Part shown: in pieces, positions 28,897 to 37,778 of the stretch
Layout: every line of letters starts with the position of its first letter
Numbering within the stretch: the stretch's first letter is position 1
Origin: Rufibacter roseus
GTDB taxonomy: Bacteria; Bacteroidota; Bacteroidia; Cytophagales; Hymenobacteraceae
Direction of reading: 5' to 3'
DNA: 64,000 bases
NCBI RefSeq assembly: GCF_001647285.1
Contig: NZ_LRML01000017.1
Span: 1 to 64,000, forward strand
Made by a program: the position numbers and the translations under genes
Notes under the pieces: model-generated
What the model was told of the DNA's origin: nothing
Database searches by the model: none
What the model saw: the letters and a program-made list of their open reading frames with translations, nothing else

Positions 28897-28934
28897 CTGT
28901 TTTGGGCTTGTTTTGCCCAAAACAGCTCTAAAAG
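28897..28934. repeat. Dispersed palindromic repeat, copy 7
   Basis: TTTTGGGCTTGTTTT, GCCC, AAAACAGCTCTAAAA (28900-28933), with an alternative perfect 11-bp pairing CTGTTTTGGGC (28897-28907) / GCCCAAAACAG (28915-28925). It lies between the transglycosylase and malic enzyme genes. Confidence 0.65.
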
Positions 28935-28998
28935 GCCTTAAAAATAAAAAGCACCTCAAGCCTGAACCTGAGATGCTATGTTCTTTGGAAGGGGTATA

Positions 28999-30561
28999 TC
29001 AGCCTACAATTAGTTTCATGCCAGGCTTCAAATCATCTCCCTTTAATTTATTTTTCTTTTTTAGTTGGTCTACGCTAATGTTGTTGTAACGCCTTGAAAT
29101 GTTCCATAACGTATCACCAGGTTGTACATGATGAATGGTTTGTGGATTCTCAATTTCGGCTCTTTTAGTAGGTGCTTTCTTAGAAGTCTTACTAGTTGCT
29201 GCTGTAGAAGCGGCAGCTCCGTCAGTTGGCTGGTTATCGGCATTAGGTCCAGCTTGCTTGGCAGAACCGGCAGGCTCATCGGCAGAGGCCAGCAAAGTGT
29301 TTTCTGCCGCAGGCTCTGTAGTTTGTTTGCTGTCTTCCTTCTCTTTGTTAGCTGGGTTCATGACAAGCAGTTTCTGGTTAGCCATGATTGTAGAGCCAGT
29401 TATTTGGTTCCAAGCTTTCAGCTCTTCAACTGTTACATCATTTTCACGAGCTATCTTGATGAGAGAATCACCACGGCGCACGACATAGGTAGCTTTGTCA
29501 GAATCTTCAGAATGGACAGTAGCCTTAGCTTTGGCTACCATGGTGGAAGAGGCCGGAGCCGTAATTCTTACTGGAGCCACGTAGCGGGCTGAGTCTAAGA
29601 TAGCCATGTGGTTCTGTGCCAGGAACGGGTATGAATCAGCGGGTATGCGCAACGGGAAATTCTTTACCTCTTCCGGCAGGTACTTATGCTTTACCGCCGG
29701 ATTAAGATCTGCAATATATTCTTCTGAAAGGTTCAGCTGCAGGGCCAGACGTTTCAAGTCTAGCGGCTGGTTCACCAGAATAGTATCTACCGCAATTGGT
29801 TGGCGTAAAGTATCGGCTTTCAGATTGTGTTCTGGCGCATAGTTCATGGCGTACACAATGGCCGTAAAAGAGGGGACGTAGCTGCGGGTCTCGCGGGGCA
29901 GGTACGGGTAAATTTCCCAGAACGTATTTTTTCCGCCGGAACGTTTTATGGCTTTCCGCACATTACCCGGACCGCAGTTATAGGCAGCCAGCGCCATTTC
30001 CCAGCTCCCGAACATGCGGTACAGCTGCTTCAGGAACAAACAGGCCGCCTCCGTTGATTTCTCCGGGTCCATGCGCTCGTCTAAATATGAGTTCTGTACT
30101 AGCCTGAAATCATTGGCGGTGGGTGTCATGAACTGCCATAAACCTACTGCCTTAGCCGAGGATACCGCTTTAGGAAGAAGCGCCGACTCCACCACAGCCA
30201 GGTACTTCAACTCATCAGGCATGTTGTGCTTGGCCAGGTGTTTCTCAAACATAGGAAAGTACACCGGCTGCCGACCCAATACCCTCCGGGTGTAGTTACG
30301 GTTCCGGATGGTGAAGTAATCGATCAGCCCTCTTACCTGCTTGTTAAACTCCAGCGGAATCTCATTCTCCAAACAGCTAAGGCGGTCCTGGATGAGTTCA
30401 TCAGTTTCCACGGGAATGTATTCTACCGTATCAGTCAGTACCTTGGTGGTGTCTTTGACTTCAACGGTGGGTAAATCTTGCACGGTGGCTTGGCGGGCCT
30501 GCACAACAGTGCCCAGACCCAGCGTAAGAACAAGGCCAGTTAAGAGAGTAAAAATGCGCAT
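28999..30561 (-). CDS. MltD-like lytic transglycosylase with LysM domains
   Basis: 520 residues with a signal peptide (cleavage near VVQARQ). The SLT catalytic domain (about 100-260) has the catalytic Glu125 in LAVVESALLPKAVSSAKAVG, then GLWQFMTPTA and ALAAYNCGPGNVRKAIKR. After a low-complexity linker rich in Ala, Ser and Lys, two LysM repeats bind peptidoglycan: about 357-400 (TYVVRRGDSLIKIARENDVT) and 474-520 (IHHVQPGDTLWNISRRYNNI). It cleaves the glycan strand of peptidoglycan to 1,6-anhydro-MurNAc ends. Its ATG overlaps the gatA stop by one base (TAATG), so expression is coupled to gatA. Confidence 0.92.
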   Translation of the reverse strand: MRIFTLLTGLVLTLGLGTVVQARQATVQDLPTVEVKDTTKVLTDTVEYIPVETDELIQDRLSCLENEIPLEFNKQVRGLIDYFTIRNRNYTRRVLGRQPVYFPMFEKHLAKHNMPDELKYLAVVESALLPKAVSSAKAVGLWQFMTPTANDFRLVQNSYLDERMDPEKSTEAACLFLKQLYRMFGSWEMALAAYNCGPGNVRKAIKRSGGKNTFWEIYPYLPRETRSYVPSFTAIVYAMNYAPEHNLKADTLRQPIAVDTILVNQPLDLKRLALQLNLSEEYIADLNPAVKHKYLPEEVKNFPLRIPADSYPFLAQNHMAILDSARYVAPVRITAPASSTMVAKAKATVHSEDSDKATYVVRRGDSLIKIARENDVTVEELKAWNQITGSTIMANQKLLVMNPANKEKEDSKQTTEPAAENTLLASADEPAGSAKQAGPNADNQPTDGAAASTAATSKTSKKAPTKRAEIENPQTIHHVQPGDTLWNISRRYNNISVDQLKKKNKLKGDDLKPGMKLIVG

Positions 30562-31997
30562 TAGGCGATTACTTGTGTTTGATGGTCCATCATCTTTTTA
30601 GAGAAGGCGAACAATTGCTCTTCCCCAAATGCTTTTGTCATCAGTTGCACCCCAATTGGAAGCCCCGCAGAGTCATGCCCAATTGGTAACGAAATAGCCG
30701 GAACGCCTGCTAAATTTGCCTGTACCGTGTAGATATCTTCCAGGTACATGGCCAGCGGGTCTTTGGTGTTCTCGCCAATTTTGAAAGCCGTGGTAGGCGT
30801 GGTAGGCAGAATCAGAAAATCGAACTGCTGTAAAAGCTCGTCTGTCTTCTCTTTGATTAGCCGCCGAACCTGCTGGGCTTTGGTATAATAAGCATCATAA
30901 TAATCGGCGCTCAAAACGAAGGTACCCAGCATGATGCGGCGTTGTACTTCTTTCCCGAACCCTTCGGCGCGGGTCTTCTTGTACATAGACGTCAGGTCGG
31001 TGGCGTTTTCGCTCCGGTACCCGTACTTCACCCCATCGTAACGGCCTAAGTTAGAACTTGCTTCGGCAGTTGTCAAGATGTAGTAGGTTGGTACAATGTA
31101 ATCGAGGAAGTGGAAGTCAGCGGCCTCTACGCTATGCCCTTGCTCTTGCAGGCTGTCCAGCACGCCTTGCACCGCTTTTTTTACCTCAGGGTTCAGGCCG
31201 GGGCTCTCAAAAGAGTCACGGATGAAACCAATGCGGGCAGGGCGGTCAAAAGTAAGGTTCTGGCTGTAAGCAGGCACCGGACGTTGGCTTACGGTAGCGT
31301 CAAAGTCATCGGCTCCGGCCATTACTTCTAACAACAAGGCAGCGTCTTCCACACTTTGCGTGATAACACCAATCTGGTCAAAAGAAGAGGCATAGGCAAT
31401 AAGCCCATACCGTGAGATGCGGGAATAGGTAGGTTTCATGCCCACAACGCCGCAATATGCCGCCGGCTGACGCACCGATCCACCTGTGTCAGAACCGATT
31501 GACGCCAGGCACAAATCGGCTTGGACGGCTACCGCCGAACCACCTGAAGAGCCGCCTGGTACGCGGGTATTGTCTGCCTCGTTCAAAGACGGGCCGAAGG
31601 CTGAGTTCTCATTAGAGCCGCCCATGGCAAACTCATCACAGTTCTGGCGCCCAATAATGATAGCGTCGGCAGCGCGCAGGCGCTGCACCGCTGTGGCAGT
31701 GTACAGTGATTTGAAGCCGTCCAGAATTTTGCTGGAAGCCTGCAACGCGTGACCTTCATAAGCCAACACGTCTTTAATGCCAATGACCATACCCGCCAGT
31801 TTACCGGCGGTTCCGGCCTGTAATTTAGCGTCTACCTCATCGGCTTGCCGAAGGGCTTCTTCTTCAAACACTTCTAAAAACGCATTGAGGTGACGTTTCT
31901 CGGTTATGTTTTGCAGATAACGCTCCGTCAGCTGACGACAGGTAAGCGTACCTTGGCTTATCTCCTGGCGGATAGCGTCAAGGGATGTGTAGCGCAT
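30561..31997 (-). CDS. gatA: Asp/Glu-tRNA amidotransferase subunit A
   Basis: 478 residues, amidase-signature family. The catalytic triad is visible: Lys75 in GMVIGIKDVLAYEGH, cis-Ser150 in VPGGSSGGSAVA and nucleophile Ser174 in IGSDTGGSVRQPAAYCG. The order and spacing match GatA: it makes ammonia from glutamine, which GatB uses to convert Glu-tRNA(Gln) or Asp-tRNA(Asn) to the correct amide form. gatB and gatC are not in the window. It is the middle gene of an apparent tatA-gatA-mltD operon, starting 3 bases after tatA. Confidence 0.95.
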   Translation of the reverse strand: MRYTSLDAIRQEISQGTLTCRQLTERYLQNITEKRHLNAFLEVFEEEALRQADEVDAKLQAGTAGKLAGMVIGIKDVLAYEGHALQASSKILDGFKSLYTATAVQRLRAADAIIIGRQNCDEFAMGGSNENSAFGPSLNEADNTRVPGGSSGGSAVAVQADLCLASIGSDTGGSVRQPAAYCGVVGMKPTYSRISRYGLIAYASSFDQIGVITQSVEDAALLLEVMAGADDFDATVSQRPVPAYSQNLTFDRPARIGFIRDSFESPGLNPEVKKAVQGVLDSLQEQGHSVEAADFHFLDYIVPTYYILTTAEASSNLGRYDGVKYGYRSENATDLTSMYKKTRAEGFGKEVQRRIMLGTFVLSADYYDAYYTKAQQVRRLIKEKTDELLQQFDFLILPTTPTTAFKIGENTKDPLAMYLEDIYTVQANLAGVPAISLPIGHDSAGLPIGVQLMTKAFGEEQLFAFSKKMMDHQTQVIA

Positions 31998-32000
31998 GAA

Positions 32001-32258
32001 TTAGGCGTTGGTGTTGTTGGTAGTATTGTTGGTTGTGGTTCTGTTAGCAGTATTGGACGGACGGTCTTCATTGGCCGCGTTCTCAATATCATGCTTTATT
32101 TCTTTGGTAGCGTCTTTAAACTCCCGTATACCTCTGCCCATGCCGCGCGCCAGTTCCGGTATTTTTTTAGCTCCAAAAAGAAGAACAACTATCAAGACTA
32201 AAGCTATAATCTCGCCGGTGCCCAGGTTTCCGATAAATAATAAAGTGTTTGACAACAT
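32001..32258 (-). CDS. tatA: Twin-arginine translocase subunit TatA/TatE
   Basis: 85 residues: one N-terminal membrane segment (about 9-27, [20 protein letters not shown]), the FGxKKIPEL hinge, an amphipathic helix ([18 protein letters not shown]), then a polar Asn/Thr-rich tail. This is the TatA architecture; TatA oligomers form the pore that passes folded proteins across the inner membrane. tatC is not in the window. It is the first gene of the tatA-gatA-mltD run. Confidence 0.93.
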   Translation of the reverse strand: MLSNTLLFIGNLGTGEIIALVLIVVLLFGAKKIPELARGMGRGIREFKDATKEIKHDIENAANEDRPSNTANRTTTNNTTNNTNA

Positions 32259-32283
32259 AGCTGTACAAGTAAAATGTTAAGTG

Positions 32284-32291
32284 CAAAATTA
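32284..32291 (-). promoter_or_regulatory. Candidate -7 element for the tatA operon
   Basis: Reads TAATTTTG on the minus strand (TAnnTTTG consensus), which would give a short leader of about 20 bases before the tatA ATG. A matching -33 TTTG was not found, so only the -7 part is supported. Confidence 0.4.
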
Positions 32292-32521
32292 AGGTTTAAT
32301 TCCCAAATACCTGAAACATTGGAGTAAGTGGTGGTTTAAATTTCATATTTAATGATAAAACAATGTTTATGGCTTGCTTACAGCGTTTCTAAAATAATGA
32401 ATTAAACTCTACCTATTTCCATAGCAATATTGCTGCCCATGGGCGGGTACAGCTAAAACTGATATCATCTTAATGAAACAAGCGTTGGGAGTAGATAGAA
32501 CATTTGTAAGCCTGTAAGGTT
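32292..32521. other. Divergent intergenic region between tatA and the phosphatase pseudogene
   Basis: AT-rich stretch between divergently transcribed genes. Apart from the promoter elements and repeat copy 8 listed separately, no ORF or RNA structure was recognised. Confidence 0.4.
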
Positions 32522-32558
32522 CGTTTTAAAGCTGATTTTTGTAAAACAGGTCAAAAAC
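32522..32558. repeat. Dispersed palindromic repeat, copy 8
   Basis: CGTTTTAAAGCTGATTTT, loop, AAAACAGGTCAAAAAC. It lies between divergent genes, upstream of both, so it cannot serve as terminator for either neighbour. Confidence 0.7.
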
Positions 32559-32576
32559 ACCTGGGGCTGAGATGTA

Positions 32577-32605
32577 TTGGGGCTGCGGTTTTTTATGTAG
32601 GTTTG
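32577..32605 (+). promoter_or_regulatory. Candidate promoter of the endonuclease/phosphatase gene
   Basis: TTG (32577-32579), 18 bases, then TAGGTTTG (32598-32605), matching the Bacteroidota pattern TTTG-N19-TAnnTTTG. Transcription would start about 15 bases before the GTG at 32628. Confidence 0.45.
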
Positions 32606-32627
32606 TTTTGCGCTATATCTGAATTCT

Positions 32628-33718
32628 GTGCTGAGGAAAATTCTTTCTTTTTTTACCGCGCTAGCTACGGCCTGGCTTCTTCTGGGGGTGCTGTGCCAGT
32701 ATGTGCCGCCCCATGTTTTCTGGCCTGCGGGTTTTGTAGCCATGTCGTTGCCCGGGGCGCTGCTCTTGAATTTGCTGCTCCTGTTTCTGTGGCTGTGGAA
32801 GAAACCCCTGTGGGCACTGTGGCCGCTGGGGCTAATTATTTTGTTCTGGGGGCAACACAACCGCTACTTCGCGCTTAGTGGCTCCAGCGAGGTGCCGCAG
32901 GAAACTACGGAGCAGCTGGTCAATGTGCTTAGTTATAATGTGCGGGTCTTTAATTCATACAAGCACCTGCACAAAGATGACCCAGACTTGCCCGAGCGAG
33001 AGATGAAGTGGGTAGCCGAGCATCCAGCAGATATTCTGTGCCTGCAGGAATTCTACCATTACAAGGGAGAGGCGCCTTATAACAGCCGCAAACGCATAGG
33101 GAAAGACCAGGGACGGCAAGTTTTTGTAGACAACTTCTGGTGAATCGGGTAGGGGCGGAGTTTGGGTTGGCTATTTTCTCCCGTTTTCCTATTGTCAACA
33201 AAGGCCGTGTAAAGTTTGATAGGCCCACTAAAAACCAAGTGATTTTTGTAGACGTGCGCATGCCCAACAAAGACACCCTGCGGGTATACAACATGCATTT
33301 AGAGTCAATGGCCATTGAAGAGAAAGAAGTAGGGGAGGCGGTGGAAAGTAAAATTGCCCTTGAAACCAAAGGCCGAAGCATTGCCCGTAGACTAAAAGGT
33401 GGCTTTGTAGCCAGAAGCCACCAGGTGAGAAAACTGCTAGAGCATATTGAAGCTAGTCCGTACCCGGTTTTGCTGTGTGGTGATTTAAATGATTTGCCAA
33501 GTTCCTATACCTACCAGACCCTGCGCAGTCAACTAGAGAATGCCTTTGAGGAAGGTGGCAACGGCTTTGGGTTTACTTATAATGGCAAGCTCCCTATTCG
33601 GATAGACAATCAATTTTACAGCCCTGAACTGGAGCTGCTAAGTTTTGAGGTGTTGGATCAAATAAAATTCTCAGACCATTTCCCGTTGCAGGCTACGTAT
33701 GTTCTGGAGCAGGACTAA
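32628..33718 (+). pseudogene. Endonuclease/exonuclease/phosphatase family protein, broken by one frameshift
   Basis: Two overlapping frames encode successive parts of one protein. The first (32628-33143, GTG start) has three membrane segments, then the EEP opening LVNVLSYNVRVFN and catalytic Glu in ADILCLQEFYHYK, ending VFVDNFW-stop. The second (open from 33140) continues VNRVGAEFGLAIFSRFPIVNKG and carries LLCGDLNDLPSSYTYQ and the terminal FSDHFPLQATYV. All catalytic residues survive across the two halves. Inserting a single C after TTC at 33135-33137 restores DNFLVNRVGAEFG in one frame, so a 1-base deletion (or assembly error) explains the break. The intact protein would be a membrane-anchored phosphodiesterase or nuclease of about 363 residues. 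Confidence 0.85.
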
Positions 33719-33740
33719 ATCAGACTTAGATAACTGCTTC

Positions 33741-33777
33741 TGTTTTAGAACTGATTTTCAGAAAATAAACCGAAAAC
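33741..33777. repeat. Dispersed palindromic repeat, copy 9
   Basis: GTTTTAGAACTGATTTTCA, GAAAATAAACCGAAAAC. One of the more diverged copies; it lies between the EEP pseudogene and cysS on the plus strand. Confidence 0.6.
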
Positions 33778-33873
33778 GCACCTTCTCGCCAGTAATGCAA
33801 ATAAAAAGCCTACTGCCTTGGTAGTATACCGTACTTCTGCAACAAGTACCGTTTTGTTTTATAATTTTGCCGC

Positions 33874-35364
33874 ATGAATCACCCACTGTCTTTATATAAT
33901 ACGCTCACCCGTACCAAAGAAAAATTTGAGCCCTTGCAGCCGCCCTTTGTGGGCTTGTATGTCTGCGGGCCAACCGTATATGGGCATGCTCACCTAGGCC
34001 ACGCCCGCCCTTATATCACCTTTGACGTACTCCGCCGGTACCTGCAGCACGTGGGTTATAAAGTGCGTTATGTGCGCAACATAACTGATGTGGGGCACCT
34101 GCAAAACGATGCCGACCACGGCGAAGACAAAATCCAGAAGCTGGCCAAGGCGTCTCAGTTGGAGCCGATGGAGGTGGTGCAGCAGTTCACCAACAGCTTT
34201 CACCAAGACATGGCCAGGCTGAATGTGACGCCGCCAGATATTGAGCCCCGCGCCTCAGGCCACATCATTGAACAGATTGAGATGATCCAGGAGATCTTGG
34301 ACAATGGCCTAGCTTACGAGTCTAATGGTTCAGTATATTTTGATGTACCTGCTTATAACCAAGGCCACAATTACGGCAAGCTGTCTGGCAGAGTCATTGA
34401 AGATTTGCTGGCCAATACCCGCGAGCTGGAAGGGCAGGAGGAAAAGCGTTCGCCATTGGATTTTGCCCTTTGGAAAAAAGCCTCGCCAACGCACATTATG
34501 CGTTGGAGCTCACCTTGGTCTGAAGGTTTTCCGGGCTGGCACTTAGAGTGCTCGGCCATGAGCCGAAAGTACTTAGGCCAGCAGTTTGACATTCACGGCG
34601 GTGGTTTAGATTTGATGTTCCCGCACCACGAGTGCGAGATTGCCCAAAGCCAGGCCAGTCACAACCATACCGATGCCGCCCGTTTCTGGGTGCACAACAA
34701 CCTTATTACCATCAACGGCAAGAAGATGGGTAAGTCGCTAGGCAATTTTATCACCTTAGGTGAGTTATTTACAGGAAAACATGAGCTGCTGCAGCAGGCT
34801 TATTCGCCTATGACCGTGCGCTTCTTCATTCTGCAGGCGCACTACCGCAGCACTCTTGACTTCAGTAATGAAGGGCTGCAGGCGGCGCGCAAAGGCTACC
34901 TGAAAGTGATGAACGGCCTCCGTATTTTAGACCAGCTGCAATACCCAACCGGTGCTACTGCGGTAGACGCCAAAGCCGAAGAGGAAATAAAGAAGCTGAC
35001 CGCAGAGTTATTTGCCCCGTTAGCCGATGATCTGAATACTGCCAAAGCAATTGCCAATCTGTTCAACCTGCTCAAGAAAATTAACAGCATGCACACCGGC
35101 GGCTTTAAGCTGGAGACTATTTCAGAAGAAACCTTTAAGCAGATGCGGACTGAGTTCCGTACTTTGGTGCAAGGCGTGCTTGGGCTGAAAGAAGAACAAA
35201 CCACCGATGCCCAAGCGCTGCTAAACGTGGTTCTCGGGTTCTACAAAGAAGCCAAAGAGGTCAAAGACTACGCCAAAGTAGATGTTATTCGGGCGCAGTT
35301 AAAAGGCCAAGGCATCGTGATAAAAGATATGAAAACCGGAATAGACTGGGCTTATGAAGAATAA
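33874..35364 (+). CDS. cysS: Cysteinyl-tRNA synthetase
   Basis: 496 residues, class I synthetase. The first zinc ligand Cys31 ([10 protein letters not shown]), the HIGH motif as HLGH (40-43), a zinc-binding [10 protein letters not shown] and [15 protein letters not shown] segment, and the KMSKS loop as [10 protein letters not shown] (about 281-290) are all in place. The C-terminal anticodon-binding domain is complete. It charges tRNA(Cys). TAATTTTG (33862-33869) lies only 4 bases before the ATG; it resembles a -7 element, which would imply a nearly leaderless message, but no -33 element is clear. The end overlaps the next gene by 11 bases. Confidence 0.96.
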   Translation: MNHPLSLYNTLTRTKEKFEPLQPPFVGLYVCGPTVYGHAHLGHARPYITFDVLRRYLQHVGYKVRYVRNITDVGHLQNDADHGEDKIQKLAKASQLEPMEVVQQFTNSFHQDMARLNVTPPDIEPRASGHIIEQIEMIQEILDNGLAYESNGSVYFDVPAYNQGHNYGKLSGRVIEDLLANTRELEGQEEKRSPLDFALWKKASPTHIMRWSSPWSEGFPGWHLECSAMSRKYLGQQFDIHGGGLDLMFPHHECEIAQSQASHNHTDAARFWVHNNLITINGKKMGKSLGNFITLGELFTGKHELLQQAYSPMTVRFFILQAHYRSTLDFSNEGLQAARKGYLKVMNGLRILDQLQYPTGATAVDAKAEEEIKKLTAELFAPLADDLNTAKAIANLFNLLKKINSMHTGGFKLETISEETFKQMRTEFRTLVQGVLGLKEEQTTDAQALLNVVLGFYKEAKEVKDYAKVDVIRAQLKGQGIVIKDMKTGIDWAYEE

Positions 35365-36370
35365 CATGTTATCTCTGGTCTGCGGATGGCTATTGATAGT
35401 GGGTCTTTCGGCCTGCGATAAAAATGGAAAGACAGAAACGTCTACCACAGCGCCATCTGCCGCCACCGAGGCTCCGGCCGTAAACGTGCCCTCCTTTAAC
35501 GCTGACTCTGCCTTCCAGTTTGTGGTGAAGCAGGTAGAGTTCGGCCCTAGGGTACCCAACACCCAGGCCCACCGCGCTGCCGGCGATTACCTGATAGAAA
35601 AGCTAAAGAGCTACGGCGGAAATGTATTGGTGCAGAGCTTTAAGGCGAAGGCGTACAACGGTACCATGCTCAACCTGCGCAACATCATGGGGCAGTTCAA
35701 CCCCAAAGCCAGCAAGCGTATACTGCTAGCTGCCCACTGGGACACCCGCCACGTAGCCGATAAAGACGAGCAAAACCCGAATCAACCAATAGACGGCGCC
35801 AACGACGGCGCCAGCGGGGTGGCGGTATTGCTGGAGATTGCCCGCCAGCTGCAAGCGGACCCACTACAGGGTGATGTAGGAGTAGATATTATGTTCTTCG
35901 ACGGTGAAGATTATGGCCAGCCAGACAGTAGTGAAGATCCTTACCAACCAGACAGCTGGTGCCTGGGGTCGCAGTACTGGGGGCAAAACCTGATGCCGCA
36001 AGGCTACCGCGCCAACTACGGCATCTTGCTGGATATGGTAGGTGCAAAGAACTCACGCTTCTTTAGAGAAGAAACCAGCCGCATGTACGCACGTGATGTA
36101 GTAGATAAGGTGTGGCGTGCCGCCAATCAGCTGGGGTACTCAGACTATTTTGTGCCGCAAAACAGCCCTGGCATTACCGATGACCACACCTACGTCATTC
36201 AGCACACCAACATCCGCATGATTGACATCATTGCCCATGACCCTTCCAGCCCAGATGGCTATTTCGGACCGTACCATCACCGGCACACAGATAATATAGA
36301 CATTATTGACAAGAACACCTTAAAAGCCGTAGGCCAAACCGTGCTGCGGGTGGTGTATTCAGAGCAGTAA
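35354..36370 (+). CDS. Glutaminyl-peptide cyclotransferase-like M28 lipoprotein
   Basis: 338 residues. The N-terminus is a lipoprotein signal (IVGLSAC, lipidated Cys21), followed by a Thr/Ala/Pro linker. The M28-fold domain begins near 50: [11 protein letters not shown], metal-binding Asp151 in [15 protein letters not shown] and Glu185 in FFDGEDYGQ, and a late metal His in [10 protein letters not shown]. The DGED pattern and SWCLGSQYW resemble glutaminyl cyclases (bacterial type II QC, as in Porphyromonas and Tannerella) rather than ordinary aminopeptidases. Such enzymes cyclise N-terminal Gln of exported proteins to pyroglutamate. Many predicted mature proteins here begin with Gln after AxA cleavage, so substrates are plentiful. 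It overlaps cysS by 11 bases, so it is co-expressed. Confidence 0.82.
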   Translation: MKNNMLSLVCGWLLIVGLSACDKNGKTETSTTAPSAATEAPAVNVPSFNADSAFQFVVKQVEFGPRVPNTQAHRAAGDYLIEKLKSYGGNVLVQSFKAKAYNGTMLNLRNIMGQFNPKASKRILLAAHWDTRHVADKDEQNPNQPIDGANDGASGVAVLLEIARQLQADPLQGDVGVDIMFFDGEDYGQPDSSEDPYQPDSWCLGSQYWGQNLMPQGYRANYGILLDMVGAKNSRFFREETSRMYARDVVDKVWRAANQLGYSDYFVPQNSPGITDDHTYVIQHTNIRMIDIIAHDPSSPDGYFGPYHHRHTDNIDIIDKNTLKAVGQTVLRVVYSEQ

Positions 36371-36388
36371 ACTTTGAGCTAACGAATC

Positions 36389-36434
36389 TGTTTTAGAGCC
36401 GTTTTCTGGAAATCAGCCGGAAAACGGCTTTTTA
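36389..36434 (+). repeat. Dispersed palindromic repeat, copy 10, doubling as a terminator
   Basis: The family fold is CTGTTTTAGAGCCGTTTT, CTGG, AAATCAGCCGGAAAAC (36389-36425). A competing and stronger fold pairs AGCCGTTTTC (36397-36406) with GAAAACGGCT (36420-36429), followed by TTTTTAATTT, which is an intrinsic terminator for the cysS/QC transcript. It sits between converging genes. Confidence 0.75.
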
Positions 36435-36451
36435 ATTTGGAGGAAGGTTGG

Positions 36452-37357
36452 CTAAAATTTCAAATACTCCAGCGTCACCTCTTTCACGTCTACTTTAAGC
36501 TTAGCCTCACGGCCTACTACCATGGCTAAGTTATGCGGCACGTGTCCCACAGGAAAATCAAAACAGATAGGGTAGCCATAACCGGCGCAGTGTTCCAGTA
36601 CAATCTCATTTACCGTCTTCCCAAATGGGATCTGGTTGTCCTTCATTTCGGTGAATTGGCCTATGATTAAACCCGCTAAATTGCGTAATCGGCCCATGCG
36701 GCGCATGTGCACCAGTACCCGGTCAATGTTGTAGTAGTATTCGCCTACGTCTTCCAGAAACAAGATCTTGCCGTCATAGTCAATGTCTGAAGGCGTGTTG
36801 ACAATGGTGTCCAGAAGAATTAAGTTACCGCCCACTACCAGTCCTTGGGCTATGCCAATTTGGTTGTAGGTATGGCTAGGGATGCTGTAGGAGAGCGTTT
36901 CGCCAAACAGCGCGCGGCGCAGGCTCTCGTCAGCTTCCTGTGTGTCTGGCTGCGCCATGAGTTTGGGCATAGTGGCGTGCAAACATTCAATGCCCATGCG
37001 GTGCAGGTGACAAAGAAGCGCGGTAACATCGCTAAAGCCCACCACCCACTTAGGCTGAGTATAGAATCCGGCAAAGTCAATCTGATCTAGAATGCGGGTA
37101 GTACCGTAGCCGCCTCGGGCTGAAATAACAGCTTTTATTTCCGGATCATCCAGCATGCGCTGAAAATCAGCGGTCCTTACCTCGTCAGAACCACCCATTT
37201 GATTATACTCCGCGCCCACACTTTCCCCAAGAACTACACGCAAGCCCCAACTCTCCAGCAGCTTGATACCAGGCTGAATATCTTGTAAAGCAATTTTATT
37301 AGCCAGGCAAACAATGCCTACGGTATCTCCTTTTTGTAAAGCGGCGGGTATGGTCAC
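36452..37357 (-). CDS. LD-carboxypeptidase (S66 family)
   Basis: 301 residues, cytoplasmic. S66 landmarks: opening LQKGDTVGIVCLANKI, the glycine-rich ISARGGYGTTRILDQID, the catalytic Ser109 in VVGFSDVTALL, a Glu in LFLEDVGEYYYNIDRVL and the catalytic His in FPVGHVPHN near the C-terminus. The enzyme removes the terminal D-Ala from tetrapeptides during murein recycling (LdcA), although MccF-type self-immunity peptidases have the same fold. Length is typical. It stands alone on the minus strand. Confidence 0.9.
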   Translation of the reverse strand: MTIPAALQKGDTVGIVCLANKIALQDIQPGIKLLESWGLRVVLGESVGAEYNQMGGSDEVRTADFQRMLDDPEIKAVISARGGYGTTRILDQIDFAGFYTQPKWVVGFSDVTALLCHLHRMGIECLHATMPKLMAQPDTQEADESLRRALFGETLSYSIPSHTYNQIGIAQGLVVGGNLILLDTIVNTPSDIDYDGKILFLEDVGEYYYNIDRVLVHMRRMGRLRNLAGLIIGQFTEMKDNQIPFGKTVNEIVLEHCAGYGYPICFDFPVGHVPHNLAMVVGREAKLKVDVKEVTLEYLKF

Positions 37358-37778
37358 GGGTAAAAATGTTTGTAGAGGTTCACAAAATAGGTAAAAAATT
37401 AATGTTAAGGGTCATCAACCTGAGGTGGCGCTGCCAATAGTATGCTTACATTTATTTTGCACACTGCAAAATGCCACAAAAAAGCCTGTTTCATCGCTTT
37501 TCTCGCCCCGTACCGGTGCTTGTCCCTTCAGCAACCGCTTCCGCAGACCTTTCTCTGATGTCTTTTGACACTAAATAAAATATTAAAGCAAGCACTTACT
37601 GGAGGATTAATTTTGGATATGACGAAGTTGTTATTGCAAAATACTTACAATTAGGTATTGGACTAGGTAATTCAGTTATAGATTTTTACAATTCAATCCA
37701 GTACTAGTATTCCAGAATATCTGGATCTACAGCAAAGCCACAGAATTCTATAAACTATTAATTACTAAATAATACACT
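37358..37778. other. 421-base intergenic region with one short ORF candidate
   Basis: Divergent spacer between the LD-carboxypeptidase and the T9SS cargo gene. It is AT-rich apart from the short ORF at 37471-37578 listed separately. No palindromic repeat copy and no perfect promoter pair were found here. Confidence 0.4.
37471..37578 (+). CDS. Possible 35-residue small protein
   Basis: ATG at 37471 to TAA at 37576-37578, encoding MPQKSLFHRFSRPVPV followed by LVPSATASADLSLMSFDTK. It is clearly more GC-rich than the AT-rich DNA on both sides, and TTATTTTG lies 18 bases upstream, one base off the -7 consensus. No known family was recognised. It may be a real small protein, a leader peptide for the cargo gene, or chance. 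Confidence 0.25.
   Translation: MPQKSLFHRFSRPVPVLVPSATASADLSLMSFDTK

Noticed and set aside
33129-33145. Programmed ribosomal frameshift in the EEP gene
   Set aside because: There is no slippery heptamer or downstream structure; a simple missing C explains the break.
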